DNA of 64,000 bases from Lacticaseibacillus paracasei subsp. paracasei (GCF_000829035.1 NZ_AP012541.1:2170001-2234000); one strand, 5' to 3'. Shown: positions 17,953-27,914, numbered from the stretch's first letter. Program-made: numbers and translations. The notes: generated from the sequence alone by a model not told the origin.

Positions 17953-18684
17953 TCACAAGCTGTTAAGATTAATCTCTGAAAAAGGCAAGTGTTCGTCGAA
18001 TGGTATTTCGTTGCCTAATGTGATTTGATCTGGGCCAGTCATGGTGTCATAAGCCAGCACGCGAACGCCATTTTGTTTAGCAGTCGTGATGGCAGTCACT
18101 AGTTCAGGAAAACGGTCCCGATAAATGGTCATTTGGCGAATATCCGGTAATTGCACGATGAACAATAAAAATGCCTGATACCCTTCTGCCTGCGCCATCG
18201 TCAGCGTATGGACATGCTTGACGGCGCGAGTTGTTGGCGCATCTGGGAAAGCTGCTAGGGTGCAATTAGCCAACGTGACCCCCTTCGTTTCAACAAACCA
18301 CGACTGGCCATCAGCGGCTTTTCCAGCAAAGTCCAGTCGCGAATCGCGCCAAGTCGATTCTGGATGAACGGCGTATGGCAAGGCGAGTCCCGGCAATTTT
18401 AAGGTGCCAGCTTCTAAACATTCCTTGGCAACATGATTGGGTGCCAGACTGTCGATGTTGATCCAGCGACCTTGCCGTTGAACAGCCAGCAAGTCATAGT
18501 GCGTTTTGCGATTTGGGTTATCAACATAGCGGACACTGGCTAATGATCCCGGAATCAAAATTTCTTTATTGCGTCCGGTATTATTCATGTGGACAGGTTC
18601 GACGGTGCCATTCAGGTCAATTTCAACGGTAAAGCGACTCACCCGTTTGATGAGCTGCCCGACGCTGACATTTTGGTAGTACAT
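17953..18684 (-). CDS. sfsA: SfsA-family DNA/RNA nuclease-like protein
   Basis: 243 residues matching the SfsA family: an N-terminal OB-like part (RFTVEIDLNGTVEPVHMNNTGR) and a C-terminal nuclease-like core (SRLDFAGKAADGQSWFVETKGVTL with D...E-K, then FPDAPTTRAVKHVHTL). The family was named for sugar fermentation stimulation, but its structure resembles PD-(D/E)XK nucleases. The physiological role here is not known. GGGAGG precedes the ATG. Confidence 0.9.
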   Translation of the reverse strand: MYYQNVSVGQLIKRVSRFTVEIDLNGTVEPVHMNNTGRNKEILIPGSLASVRYVDNPNRKTHYDLLAVQRQGRWINIDSLAPNHVAKECLEAGTLKLPGLALPYAVHPESTWRDSRLDFAGKAADGQSWFVETKGVTLANCTLAAFPDAPTTRAVKHVHTLTMAQAEGYQAFLLFIVQLPDIRQMTIYRDRFPELVTAITTAKQNGVRVLAYDTMTGPDQITLGNEIPFDEHLPFSEINLNSL

Positions 18685-18723
18685 GCGTTACTTCCTCCCC
18701 TTGTTGGGTGTTGGCCGCCATGA

Positions 18724-18766
18724 AAATAGCAGTCGCAACGATCCATGAAGAATCGGTACGACTGCT
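18724..18766 (-). terminator. Terminator of universal stress protein gene
   Basis: AGCAGTCG..ACGATCC / ..ATCGGTACGACTGCT hairpin. T-rich stretches flank both sides, so it may work in both directions. Confidence 0.7.
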
Positions 18767-18790
18767 CATTTTTGCTGCACTTGACCGAAA

Positions 18791-19252
18791 TCAGCGAACG
18801 ATAATCACCGAGACCGATGCATCGCGAGCAACTTCGCTCGCAACATGACCAAGACGTAACCGACCGCGGCGAACATGGGAACCCATGATCACCAAATCCG
18901 GTTTGAAGGCTGGGATCACTTCGTCAAGAATGGCAGCTGCTGGCCGCCCTTCTGCAACGATCGGTTGTGCGTTTTGAACGCCAAATGCCGTTGCTTTTTC
19001 GACGTAGGTGTTCAGATCCTTAGCCAGTGTTTCCCGGGCCGCATCAACATCATCAGGTGTCAATGATTGGAAAATATTGAGGTCGCCGGTTTCAAGTACC
19101 GACACGATCCCCAACGGAATGTCATAAATCTTGGCAACCGTGCAGGCGTAGTTCAATGCCTTGCGCGAGGAGTCGTCATCATCATCATCAACCGCCAATA
19201 ACAACCGGTTATAATGCATGGATTCAATCGTCAAATCATCTTCAGTAACCAA
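18791..19252 (-). CDS. Universal stress protein (UspA family)
   Basis: 153 residues. The nucleotide-binding motif near the C-terminus is IMGSHVRRGRLRLGHVASEVARDASVSVIIVR, close to the ATP-binding G-2X-G-9X-G-S/T pattern. A run of Asp residues (VDDDDDDSSRK) follows the first beta strand. Translation begins at TTG with AAGGGGG 8 bases upstream. Its function in stress survival is inferred from the family only. Confidence 0.88.
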   Translation of the reverse strand: MVTEDDLTIESMHYNRLLLAVDDDDDDSSRKALNYACTVAKIYDIPLGIVSVLETGDLNIFQSLTPDDVDAARETLAKDLNTYVEKATAFGVQNAQPIVAEGRPAAAILDEVIPAFKPDLVIMGSHVRRGRLRLGHVASEVARDASVSVIIVR

Positions 19253-19300
19253 AAGAAATGCCCCCTTGCAAGTTTAGGTATCCCTAACAATGTCATTTTA

Positions 19301-20560
19301 TCACATGTCGCCCTTATTTTCCGCAAAATACTGCTTAAACCGACCAACATAATTATGGAACATATATTTCATCAATAACCAGCGCTTGAATGTCATGTCC
19401 GGTTTATAAAAGACCGTCGTACCATAGCGTTTCTCTTTAAGTAACTGCAAGGCTTCCTTTTTAGCTTCGTTATCTGCAGAATACTGCTTGAAAACACGCT
19501 CTGGAACCCCTAGCCACAATTTATACTTGCTGTGGTCATCATTACCATAAACCGTTGGCGCGTCCTTCAAATCTCCCACGATGTAATCGCGAACAGGCCA
19601 GCTGGCAAGATTATACCCATTTAAAGTGACGAAAAAGCTACTCCGGCCTTGACGAATATTAATTTCAAACAGCTTGAACGTCTTGTCACGATGATCATAC
19701 TTCATATCAAAGTTAGCAAAACCGGTGAACTTAATTGCTTCGAGGAATGTTTTGATCTGATCGTACAAATCCTGATCGAAAGCTGGCATGATCGCGACAT
19801 AGTTACCGATTGAAGAAGGCGTAGGATCCTCAAGTAGCGGATGACCTAAGCACATCATTTTAACGTGATGATATTGATCAACATAACAGTTCAAAGTCCG
19901 CATGTTACTGTCATCACCTGGTACAAAGTCCTGCAAGATGAGATCAGACGTATAGCCGTTATCATAGATTTTGGCAATCGTATTCGTCAGTTCAACTTGC
20001 GAGTGAATCGTAAACGCCTTTTTGCGGCCTTCAAAGCGAATGTTCAACCATTCAACGGAATCAGTCGGCTTGAGTGCTACTGGAAATTCAAACGGTGCCG
20101 TGATGGTTGCGTTGCTTTCATACATCGACTTGGTGACGATTTTGGTTGCCGGATATGGCAAATGATACTCTTCGCAAACTTGATAGAAGCTCTCCTTACT
20201 ATTCAGACGCTTCAACAATTCATAATCAACATATGGGCAGATGAACCACTGGCTCAACTCATCCTTATGTTTGGAAACAAGTTGGGCATAGGTGTCCCCG
20301 CAAGCGATTAACAACAGTTTGCCTGGAGCATCTGCATGTACCTTGGCTACCTGCCGCATATTTTCAATAAAAGTCGGATCGGAATCAAAATGCTCGATCA
20401 GATGGACATTCACGATCCGCGAAAAACGCGTTGGAGCAAGTTGTTCGCGCGCATAAACATCAATCGCCCCACCGATCATCTCGTGGAACGAACGCGCCAT
20501 ACCATACACATTCATGTCACTGCCAAGCAGGATGGGGGTAAAACTGGGTGCATCTTTCAT
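19301..20560 (-). CDS. aslA: D-aspartate ligase, ATP-grasp (peptidoglycan cross-bridge)
   Basis: About 419 residues of the ATP-grasp fold. The N-terminal FTPILLGSDMNVYGMARSF, LLLIACGDTYAQL, FIPGDDSNMR.LNCYVDQ, MCLGHPLLEDPTPSSIGNYVAIMP and FEINIRQGRSSFFVTLNGYN blocks match, as I remember it, the E. faecium D-Asp ligase Aslfm. That enzyme activates D-Asp and attaches it to the Lys side chain of the peptidoglycan precursor, which fits the D-Asp/Asn bridge of the L. casei group. I prefer ATG 20560 (AGGAG 12 bases upstream, N-terminus aligned to family) over 20626. Confidence 0.82.
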   Translation of the reverse strand: MKDAPSFTPILLGSDMNVYGMARSFHEMIGGAIDVYAREQLAPTRFSRIVNVHLIEHFDSDPTFIENMRQVAKVHADAPGKLLLIACGDTYAQLVSKHKDELSQWFICPYVDYELLKRLNSKESFYQVCEEYHLPYPATKIVTKSMYESNATITAPFEFPVALKPTDSVEWLNIRFEGRKKAFTIHSQVELTNTIAKIYDNGYTSDLILQDFVPGDDSNMRTLNCYVDQYHHVKMMCLGHPLLEDPTPSSIGNYVAIMPAFDQDLYDQIKTFLEAIKFTGFANFDMKYDHRDKTFKLFEINIRQGRSSFFVTLNGYNLASWPVRDYIVGDLKDAPTVYGNDDHSKYKLWLGVPERVFKQYSADNEAKKEALQLLKEKRYGTTVFYKPDMTFKRWLLMKYMFHNYVGRFKQYFAENKGDM

Positions 20561-20804
20561 CTGAATGATAATCTCCTCGTTCAATAAGACGCGAATTCGG
20601 TCAACTGTGCGTCTTGAAATTTTCATTTTAAAACCTTGTCTGCCGATTCAATTATTGACAGCAGGCATCGTTAGACTCGTTTTGTAAGACGCGAAGTTGA
20701 TTTTATCAATCAGCTTCCGTCCGTTGCCCCCGAATTATACCATAATGCCCCACCGCGTTCACTTGCGTCCGGATACCATAACACTTTTTCAATAATCATG
20801 AATC

Positions 20805-20836
20805 AAAAAATACTAGGTCATGGCTACCTAGTATTT
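20805..20836 (-). terminator. Terminator of thrC-thrB
   Basis: AAAATACTAGGT / ACCTAGTATTTT, a perfect 12 bp stem, 10 bases after the thrB stop. Confidence 0.9.
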
Positions 20837-20844
20837 TCTGAAAC

Positions 20845-21726
20845 TCACTCAAACTGTTCAACTTGTACGCCTTGTTGACTTGGCGCCACCACCTGTACTT
20901 GCCACTTTTTCCAACTTTCTTGAGCTTGCGCCTGTACCTGCGCGGCAGCCGCAAATGAGTCTGTGATCGCCAGCATGGTCGAACCAGAACCAGAAATCAA
21001 AAGAACACCGCCGGCCGTCTGCACCACTTGATGAGCCGCTGAATAGTCTGGTATTAATTCCGCGCGGTAAGGCTCCTGCATCCGATCAGTCGCAACTTGG
21101 CGTAATAACGACATGTCGCCATCAGCCAGTGCCCGGGTCATCAAGGTACAACGGCCCATTTGATAGGTAGCATCTGCATAAGTCATGGTTCGCGGTAAAA
21201 TTCGGCGGGCATCAGCGGTACTGACAGCATAGTCAGGGATCAAGGTCACAAAATGCAACTTTGAGCTGACGGTATACTGCCGAACGACTGGTTCATTTTG
21301 CGCCATTATCGTGGCACATAGCTGCCCGTAAATCGCTGGTGCCGCATTATCTGGATGGCCTTCCATTTCAGTAGCAAATCGCAACAGCGCCGTATCATCC
21401 CAACCGGCTTGATACCACGCATTAGCAGCGGCGATACCACCAACCACACATATTGCTGAACTGCCCAAACCGCGGGCACTCGGCACCGCTGAATCAACCA
21501 CAATCCGCAGATTAGGAACAGGCTGATCAATCGCCTCGGCAAATTTGCTAAACGCCTGATAAATCAAGTTCTCACTATTGGCGAAAGCTGGGTCATCGCC
21601 AATGATCTCAAGCTTTTGGGTGCTCATTTCAAACGTAAAATGAGCTTTGAGATCTAAGGCAAGTCCCAACACATCAAAGCCAACCGCTAAGTTAGCGCTC
21701 GTTGCCGGAACGGACACGCTGATCAT
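20845..21726 (-). CDS. thrB: Homoserine kinase
   Basis: 293 residues of the GHMP kinase family. It starts MISVSVPATSANLAVGFDVLG, and the ATP loop is PSARGLGSSAICVVGGIAAAN; the C-terminal motif is LLISGSGSTMLAI. It phosphorylates homoserine, the substrate of ThrC. Start at 21726 follows GAAGGAGG and overlaps the end of thrC by 35 bases, so the two are translationally coupled. Confidence 0.95.
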   Translation of the reverse strand: MISVSVPATSANLAVGFDVLGLALDLKAHFTFEMSTQKLEIIGDDPAFANSENLIYQAFSKFAEAIDQPVPNLRIVVDSAVPSARGLGSSAICVVGGIAAANAWYQAGWDDTALLRFATEMEGHPDNAAPAIYGQLCATIMAQNEPVVRQYTVSSKLHFVTLIPDYAVSTADARRILPRTMTYADATYQMGRCTLMTRALADGDMSLLRQVATDRMQEPYRAELIPDYSAAHQVVQTAGGVLLISGSGSTMLAITDSFAAAAQVQAQAQESWKKWQVQVVAPSQQGVQVEQFE

Positions 21727-23206
21727 CGTTGAATACCTCCTTCGCCGCCCCAATAATAGCTTGGCCCATATCGGTTGGTGCCACAACAACCTTTTCCTGC
21801 GGTCTTAGCTGTTGAAGGCGAGCAAGATTCGGCGGAATCGGCACACCGCTAACCTGTTGCAACATTTGCATTGCAGCAAAGTCATCATCCGGTACGTGCG
21901 ATTGTAGTGCTTTGGCCACCACGCGTGGAAATTTATAAGGGCTTGCGGTGGCTAAAAGCACATTCGGGGTGTTATCCCCAGACGCTGCCCGGTACTGCTG
22001 TTGAACCGCATAACCAACAGCAGTGTGCGGATCCAGCAAATACCCATCCCGATGCCAAACCTCGCGAATGCCATCTGCCACCTCTTCATCAACAGCAAAA
22101 CCGCCAGCAAAGTCCGCTTGAATCGCGGTCAACACATCCGGCCGAACTTGATAGCGACCAGTCGTCTCAAGTTCCTGCATTAAATGCGCAACATACGCGC
22201 TATCTTCGCCACTCTTATAATACAACAGGCGTTCCAGATTACTGGAAATTTGAATATCCATGCTAGGTGCCACTGTTTTCAAAAACGGTCGGTTGCGATC
22301 ATACACACCGGTTGCCAGAAAATCAGCCAATTCGCTGTTGGCATTGGCGGCCGCGATTAGTTTATGAACAGGCAAGCCTAGACTCTTAGCATAGTAGCCC
22401 GCCAACACATCGCCAAAATTCCCGGTTGGAACAGTGAAATTAACCTCATCTCCCATTGAAATGGCCTGTGTTTTAACCAGTTGGCTGTACGCTGCAAAAT
22501 AATACACAACTTGCGGAATCAGTCGGCCAATGTTGATGGAATTGGCTGCTGACAGGGTTACTTGCTCTGCTTGCAACCGAGCAGCAAAGCTAGTGTCAGT
22601 GAACAGGGTTTTCACTGCGCTTTGGGCCTGATCAAAATTGCCAGCGATTGGGAAAACTCGCGTATTGTCACTGCCCACGGTCAACATTTGGCGCTCCTGA
22701 ATTGGACTGACACCATGATTAGGATAGAAAACCGTGATCCCAGTCTGCGCGACATCTTTAAACCCTTGCAGAGCCGCCGTTCCCGTATCACCGCTGGTTG
22801 CCGCTAAAATCATGACCCGATCATCAGGATCAAGTGCCAACTGCATCAAGCGCGGAAGCAACTGCAAGCCGACATCCTTAAAGGCACTGGTTGGTCCATG
22901 AAATAACTCTAAGACATGAAAATCCCCGACAGAACGAACTGGCGTGATGCGATCATCGGAAAAATGCTGATGATAGGCAAAATGAATCGCTTTTTTTAGT
23001 GGGTCGGTGTTAAAATCAGGCAACAGGATCATGAGAACTCGCTGAGCAATCGTTTCATAATCTAAATCTAACAGTTCATGAATGTTCAGCGCCTGATCGG
23101 CCAAATGCGGCAGGACAAACAAACCGCCTTCTTCAGAAATACCTTGTTTGATTGCCTCTTTGCTGGTTTTGCTAACCTGATGATCCCGTGTGCTCGTATA
23201 TCGCAT
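21692..23206 (-). CDS. thrC: Threonine synthase
   Basis: 504 residues, the long form of threonine synthase. The PLP lysine is in FHGPTSAFKDVGLQLLPRLM and the phosphate-binding loop in ATSGDTGTAALQGF. It converts O-phosphohomoserine to threonine. It is divergent from hom, 108 bases away, with a TATCAT -10-like box in the gap; AGGAG precedes the ATG. Confidence 0.95.
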   Translation of the reverse strand: MRYTSTRDHQVSKTSKEAIKQGISEEGGLFVLPHLADQALNIHELLDLDYETIAQRVLMILLPDFNTDPLKKAIHFAYHQHFSDDRITPVRSVGDFHVLELFHGPTSAFKDVGLQLLPRLMQLALDPDDRVMILAATSGDTGTAALQGFKDVAQTGITVFYPNHGVSPIQERQMLTVGSDNTRVFPIAGNFDQAQSAVKTLFTDTSFAARLQAEQVTLSAANSINIGRLIPQVVYYFAAYSQLVKTQAISMGDEVNFTVPTGNFGDVLAGYYAKSLGLPVHKLIAAANANSELADFLATGVYDRNRPFLKTVAPSMDIQISSNLERLLYYKSGEDSAYVAHLMQELETTGRYQVRPDVLTAIQADFAGGFAVDEEVADGIREVWHRDGYLLDPHTAVGYAVQQQYRAASGDNTPNVLLATASPYKFPRVVAKALQSHVPDDDFAAMQMLQQVSGVPIPPNLARLQQLRPQEKVVVAPTDMGQAIIGAAKEVFNDDQRVRSGNER

Positions 23207-23314
23207 TTGAAGAACTCCTATCTCATTCGGCTTGAATTAACGATATGGATATGATAATCTGTTCGCATTAGAAAAACAAGTGTCTATATTTTATAAACAA
23301 GGAGCTGAGAATTT

Positions 23315-24514
23315 ATGAAAATTGCCATCTTAGGTTTTGGGACTGTCGGCAGCGGCGTTTACGATATTATTGCAAATGGTGATACCCGAATGCGCGTCAC
23401 CGCTATTTTCATTCGGCCAACGCACCCTGCGACCATGCCTGAGATGACAACAGACCTTGACGCCATTTTAAACGATCCTACTATTGATGTGATCGTTGAA
23501 ACAATGGGCGGTCTTCATCCAGCACATGATTATATTTTACAGGCTTTGCAGCACGGTAAGCACGTGGTTACCGCTAATAAAGGCGTTGTCGCTAAATATT
23601 TGCCGGAGTTTACCGCTGTTGCTGCCCAGCATCACGTGCAATTTTACTTCGAAGCCACTACTGGCGGCGGCATCCCGTGGATTCGCAACCTTGAACGCGC
23701 CGCACGCATTGATCAGATCGATACCATCGAAGGCATTTTCAATGGCACTAGCAATTATATTCTCGATCAGATGCAACGCGCCCACCTCGATTTTGACCCC
23801 GTTCTCCTAGCCGCTAAAGATATGGGCTATGCCGAAGCCGATCCCAGTGCTGATATTGATGGCGAGGATGTGGTCAACAAGCTGAAAATTTCGGCAGCAC
23901 TTGCCTACAACATGGCCCCGCCACGTGATGTCCCAACTTTTGGTATTCGCAACGTTAGCAAAGCCGACATTGACTTTTTTGCAAGTCAACATCAGGTTTT
24001 ACGGTTGATTGGTAAAAGTAAACGTGACGGTGACCACTATAGTATGGTCGTGGAACCGCGCTTGTATTCAGAAACCGCCTTGGCGGCCAATACATTTGAA
24101 AACTTCAATCTAATTCGCCTGCATGGACAAACGATTGGCGACCTGCATTTTTATGGCCAAGGCGCCGGAAAATACCCGACAGCCAACGCTATCGTGCAAG
24201 ATCTGTACGATATCCTTGAAAATGCCCCGCATCTGGACCGTAGCTTCGATCAGCCGCTACATTTTGACGCCAACCTGAATGTCACCGATTACGTTTTGCG
24301 CGCCGATCCCATGACCTTCGCGATGTTCAATGATCGCGAAACCGAGATCGTCAATGACCGGCTGGTGATCAAGCAAATACCAACTGGCGACATGCACAAA
24401 CTCATGCGCGGCGTTTTGGCCATTGATGCCGATGCTTTTATGGCAGCAATCGGAGACAGTGAGTTGGCTGCTAAAGACGTCCTTCACCAGCAAGATCAGG
24501 AGGTGATCGGATGA
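23315..24514 (+). CDS. hom: Homoserine dehydrogenase
   Basis: 399 residues. The Rossmann motif is GFGTVGSGVYDII at residue 7, followed by TANKGVVAKY and the catalytic-region GGIPWIRNLE and GIFNGTSNYILDQM. It lacks an obvious C-terminal ACT sensing domain of the full-length bacterial enzyme, though the last 80 residues are divergent. AGGAG precedes the start; the stop codon overlaps the aspartate kinase start (ATGA). Confidence 0.94.
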   Translation: MKIAILGFGTVGSGVYDIIANGDTRMRVTAIFIRPTHPATMPEMTTDLDAILNDPTIDVIVETMGGLHPAHDYILQALQHGKHVVTANKGVVAKYLPEFTAVAAQHHVQFYFEATTGGGIPWIRNLERAARIDQIDTIEGIFNGTSNYILDQMQRAHLDFDPVLLAAKDMGYAEADPSADIDGEDVVNKLKISAALAYNMAPPRDVPTFGIRNVSKADIDFFASQHQVLRLIGKSKRDGDHYSMVVEPRLYSETALAANTFENFNLIRLHGQTIGDLHFYGQGAGKYPTANAIVQDLYDILENAPHLDRSFDQPLHFDANLNVTDYVLRADPMTFAMFNDRETEIVNDRLVIKQIPTGDMHKLMRGVLAIDADAFMAAIGDSELAAKDVLHQQDQEVIG

Positions 24515-25857
24515 AGGTCGTTAAATTTGGCGGTAGTTCCGTGGCCGATGCCGGTCAATTCCAGAAAGTTAAAGCCATAATCGATCAGGATGTGAATCGG
24601 CAAATCGTCGTGATTAGCGCAGCTGGAAAATATGGTAATGCTACCCGAAAATTAACTGATACGCTCTATTTAATTGCTGACGGCATGGAAGCCGGTCGAG
24701 ATGTCGAACCGCTGTTTAATCAGGTCTTGGCTCGGCTAGAGGCCATCAACATTGCGCTGCAGCTCAATGTGCCGCTCATCAAACTGTTGCATACAATTCG
24801 CCATCATCTGGCCATTCGCTATTCTCGAGACTATCTGGTCTCTCGCGGTGAGTTCTTGACAGCCCACTTAATGGCAGCCTACTTAGGCTATACTTTTGTG
24901 GACGCCGCCAATCTTTTGTTTTTCAATAAAGCAGGCGCCATTGATGAAGCCAAAACTCAGACTGCTTATCAACAACTAGCCAGCCATCATGGTATCGTCG
25001 TTCCCGGTTTTTATGGTCGCGACGCAGATGGACATGTCAAGCTGATGCCGCGCGGCGGTTCTGACATTTCTGGTGCATGGCTAGCACGCTTGGCCCACGC
25101 TGATCTCTATGAAAATTGGACCGATGTTTCAGGCATTAAAATGGCCGATCCGCGTATCATTAAAGATGCCGACAGTATTGATGTGATGAGTTACGACGAA
25201 TTACGCGAACTCACCTACATGGGATTTAGTGTTTTCCAAGAAGAAGCGGTGCAACCGGTCCGTGAATGTGGCATCCCGACGCGTATTTTGAACACCAATG
25301 CGCCAGAAGACCCAGGCACGCTGATCATTCATGATGATGACCCCGCCAATGATCTCAAAACAATCACTGGTATTGCTGGCCGTAAACATTATTTGGTCAT
25401 CACGGTCCGCAAGTACCAGTTGGCCTTGCACTTAGAAGTCATCCAACATGCGCTCGGGGTAGTTGCAGCGCACCATCTCGTTGTCGATTATCTGCCCACG
25501 GGCATTGACAGTTTCAGTCTGCTCATTCGTGAACCGCGTCGTCAAGCCTCGGTACAGGAGCTGACCGCTGAAATCGCCGCCGCCTGTCAGCCAGACAAAA
25601 TGGAAGTCACCGAAAATGTTGCGTTAATCGCCATGGTTTCTCGTAAACTTCGACAACGACCAGCCATTGCCGGAAAAGTCCTCGCCTATCTGGATGATAA
25701 CCTGCTCAACGTACAACTCGTTAGTCAGACCAATGACGATATCAATTTGCTAATCGGTGTACATGATCTTGATTACGACAAAGCTGTTCGGGTCATTTAT
25801 AGCAGTATTCATCAAAACTTTCAGCGTCCGGCGCCTTATATTGAGGGGATTGCCTAG
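24511..25857 (+). CDS. Aspartate kinase
   Basis: 448 residues. N-terminal kinase core begins MKVVKFGGSSVADAGQF; the substrate loop is RGGSDISGAWLARL and ENWTDVSGIKMADPRII. Two ACT-like regulatory stretches follow from about residue 300 (VRKYQLALHLEVI and NVALIAMVSRKL...NVQLVSQTNDDINLLIGV). It makes aspartyl phosphate, the first step to threonine, homoserine and lysine. It is translationally coupled to hom. Aspartate-semialdehyde dehydrogenase is not in the window. Confidence 0.93.
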   Translation: MKVVKFGGSSVADAGQFQKVKAIIDQDVNRQIVVISAAGKYGNATRKLTDTLYLIADGMEAGRDVEPLFNQVLARLEAINIALQLNVPLIKLLHTIRHHLAIRYSRDYLVSRGEFLTAHLMAAYLGYTFVDAANLLFFNKAGAIDEAKTQTAYQQLASHHGIVVPGFYGRDADGHVKLMPRGGSDISGAWLARLAHADLYENWTDVSGIKMADPRIIKDADSIDVMSYDELRELTYMGFSVFQEEAVQPVRECGIPTRILNTNAPEDPGTLIIHDDDPANDLKTITGIAGRKHYLVITVRKYQLALHLEVIQHALGVVAAHHLVVDYLPTGIDSFSLLIREPRRQASVQELTAEIAAACQPDKMEVTENVALIAMVSRKLRQRPAIAGKVLAYLDDNLLNVQLVSQTNDDINLLIGVHDLDYDKAVRVIYSSIHQNFQRPAPYIEGIA

Positions 25858-25885
25858 CACGTTACAAGCCTTGAATCGCATTTAA

Positions 25886-25934
25886 TAAAAAAGCATCCTT
25901 TCCGCAAAAATTTAACGGAAAGGATGCTTTTTTG
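25886..25934. terminator. Terminator after aspartate kinase
   Basis: AAAAAAGCATCCTTTCCG / CGGAAAGGATGCTTTTTT, 18 perfect pairs with a T-run. It serves hom-ask and, in reverse, the flotillin gene. Confidence 0.95.
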
Positions 25935-25976
25935 TTAATCCAACCTTTTGTCACTAGCAAGTTAACAACTTATAGG

Positions 25977-27494
25977 TTACTTATTCTTTTCTGCCATCCG
26001 CGATGGTGTCGGTTTTGGATCATCATCAGTGGTTTCCTTTTTAGGAGCCATTGTTGCTTCTGCTGGCGGCTTCGTTGCAGCTGCATGTTGATCCTTGATG
26101 GCATCGACAACGGGTTGATTCCCAGCTTGATGCATCAAGGCGCCGTTCAGCATCCCGCGAATATCAATTCCGGCAACTTCTTGCAACATGTCCAATTGTT
26201 TGACCAGACTGCCGCTGGTTTGACCGGTCAGATCACCGTCACCATACAATTTGATCGAATCGACATTGGCATATGGACTCATCGCGGCTTCGATAATCTT
26301 TGGCATTGCCTCAATGGTCATCTTAAACCGACCGGATTCGTCTAACTGACGGGCTGCTTCTGCTTGCTTGGCAATGGCTTCCGCTTGCGCCAGCCCAATT
26401 GCCCGCGTTTTGCCAGCTTCTGCTTCCCCGATGGCCTTAGTGGCATTAGCGTTGGCTTCGGCGGCTAATTCTACCTGCTTGGCTGATGCCTCAGCTGCCG
26501 CAATCTGCGTAGCTTTTTGCGCTTCAGCTGCGCGCTGCGCCTTATACAGATCGGCGTCGGCTTGTTTACGCACGCTGGCATTCAATTCTTGCTCTTGTAA
26601 TTCAGCGTCTTTTTGGGCAAGTTCAATATCTTTTTCTTTTTGAACTTGCTTGGCCTTCATTTGCTCAACAATAGCAGCCTGATCTGCCTGCGCTTGGGCG
26701 ATTTCTTGCTGTTTCTTGAAATCAGCCATTTTGACTTGCTGTTCGCGTTCGGCATCAGCCACCTGTGTCTGCCGCTCAATTTCTTGTTGCTTAGCTTCTT
26801 GATCCGCTTGCGCTTGCTGAATCCGGGTGTCACGACTGGCCGCCGCTTCAGCCACTGCTGCATTTTTCTTAACTTCAGCGATTTGCTTTTTACCCAGCGA
26901 ATCCAGATAACCGTTTTTATCGGCAATATCCTTGATCGTGAATGAAATGATCTGCAAGCCCATTTTTGCCAAGTCTGAACTAGCTACATCCTGAACCTTC
27001 TCCGCAAAGGCATCACGATTCTGGTACGTGTCTTCCACGGTTAAGGTACCTAAAATAGCGCGCAGATGGCCTTCAAGGATTTCGGTTGCTTCCGAATTGA
27101 TTTGTTCGTCATTCTTGCCCAGAAATTGTTCTGCCGCCGTCGCGACCTCTTCTTGACTGGAACCAATTTTTAAGATAACAGTTCCGTTGACGATAATTGG
27201 CACCCCTTGTTGTGTGTACACTTCTGGGGTTGCGACTTCAATCGTGCGTGTATTCAGACTCAAAACATCCCAGCGCTGCAAGATTGGCAGAATGAACGAA
27301 CCGCCATTCGTAATCAGCTTAACTCGATTGCCGTTAACATCTCTAAAACTGTGCTTGCCCGAAATCATGGCTCCAGAGATAATTAACACTTCGTTGGGCA
27401 GTGCGGTTTTGCGATGGGTCGCCAAGAAAATAAAAATCAAAATCAAGACGATGGCCGCAATGATCCACGGCATATAATCAGTTAGAATTTCCAT
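25977..27494 (-). CDS. floT: Flotillin-like membrane protein
   Basis: 505 residues. One N-terminal membrane segment (IIAAIVLILIFIFLATH), an SPFH/band-7 domain (about 30-230) and a long Ala/Glu/Gln-rich coiled coil (about 230-400) with repeated AEA units, ending in a charged tail. Flotillins scaffold functional membrane microdomains. The short NfeD-like protein just upstream on the same strand (27534) is the usual partner (compare B. subtilis yuaF-floT). AGGAGGGG precedes the ATG. Confidence 0.9.
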   Translation of the reverse strand: MEILTDYMPWIIAAIVLILIFIFLATHRKTALPNEVLIISGAMISGKHSFRDVNGNRVKLITNGGSFILPILQRWDVLSLNTRTIEVATPEVYTQQGVPIIVNGTVILKIGSSQEEVATAAEQFLGKNDEQINSEATEILEGHLRAILGTLTVEDTYQNRDAFAEKVQDVASSDLAKMGLQIISFTIKDIADKNGYLDSLGKKQIAEVKKNAAVAEAAASRDTRIQQAQADQEAKQQEIERQTQVADAEREQQVKMADFKKQQEIAQAQADQAAIVEQMKAKQVQKEKDIELAQKDAELQEQELNASVRKQADADLYKAQRAAEAQKATQIAAAEASAKQVELAAEANANATKAIGEAEAGKTRAIGLAQAEAIAKQAEAARQLDESGRFKMTIEAMPKIIEAAMSPYANVDSIKLYGDGDLTGQTSGSLVKQLDMLQEVAGIDIRGMLNGALMHQAGNQPVVDAIKDQHAAATKPPAEATMAPKKETTDDDPKPTPSRMAEKNK

Positions 27495-27533
27495 AAGTCC
27501 CCTCCTCTAAATGCGATGGCTAACCGCGCCAGT

Positions 27534-27914
27534 TCACGCTCTCCTAAATGCATCAACATATGCGATGCCTTGCTTGAGTTCAATGATGACGACCTTGGTG
27601 CCTTGAGCCAGTGTTTGATGCGTGCCGGACCACAATTTGGCGGGATAGGTTTGCCGCGCCAAACCACCGCCAGTCACCATCACTTCACCAGTGTGACCAT
27701 CAGAAACAGCTAATGTAACAGTCCCCAACAAATAATCGCGATCACTGACGGATGTCGTGTTCTCAACGGGTGCCAGTAATCGTTGCAAGAACGCGATCAG
27801 CGGCAGTAAGACTAAAGAAAAAAGCATCCACAATAAGCCAATCGCCAAAAGCATGGCACCAATGATCACAAGAATTTGTAACCAAAAAACTTGTTGGGTC
27901 AGCCATGCCACCAT
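27534..27914 (-). CDS. Short NfeD-like membrane protein (flotillin partner)
   Basis: About 126 residues. An N-terminal pair of TM segments (LQILVIIGAMLLAIGLLWMLFSLVLLPLIAFLQ) is followed by an OB-like soluble domain (LLGTVTLAVSDGHTGEVMVTGGGLARQTYPAKL). This is the layout of short NfeD proteins such as YuaF, which pair with flotillins. Start at 27914 or 27920; GAGGTG sits upstream. The flotillin gene follows 40 bases later. Confidence 0.78.
   Translation of the reverse strand: MVAWLTQQVFWLQILVIIGAMLLAIGLLWMLFSLVLLPLIAFLQRLLAPVENTTSVSDRDYLLGTVTLAVSDGHTGEVMVTGGGLARQTYPAKLWSGTHQTLAQGTKVVIIELKQGIAYVDAFRRA

Noticed and set aside
18791..19300. lacto-usp type RNA at the universal stress protein gene
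   Set aside because: Only about 50 bases separate it from the upstream gene and no conserved hairpin was seen.
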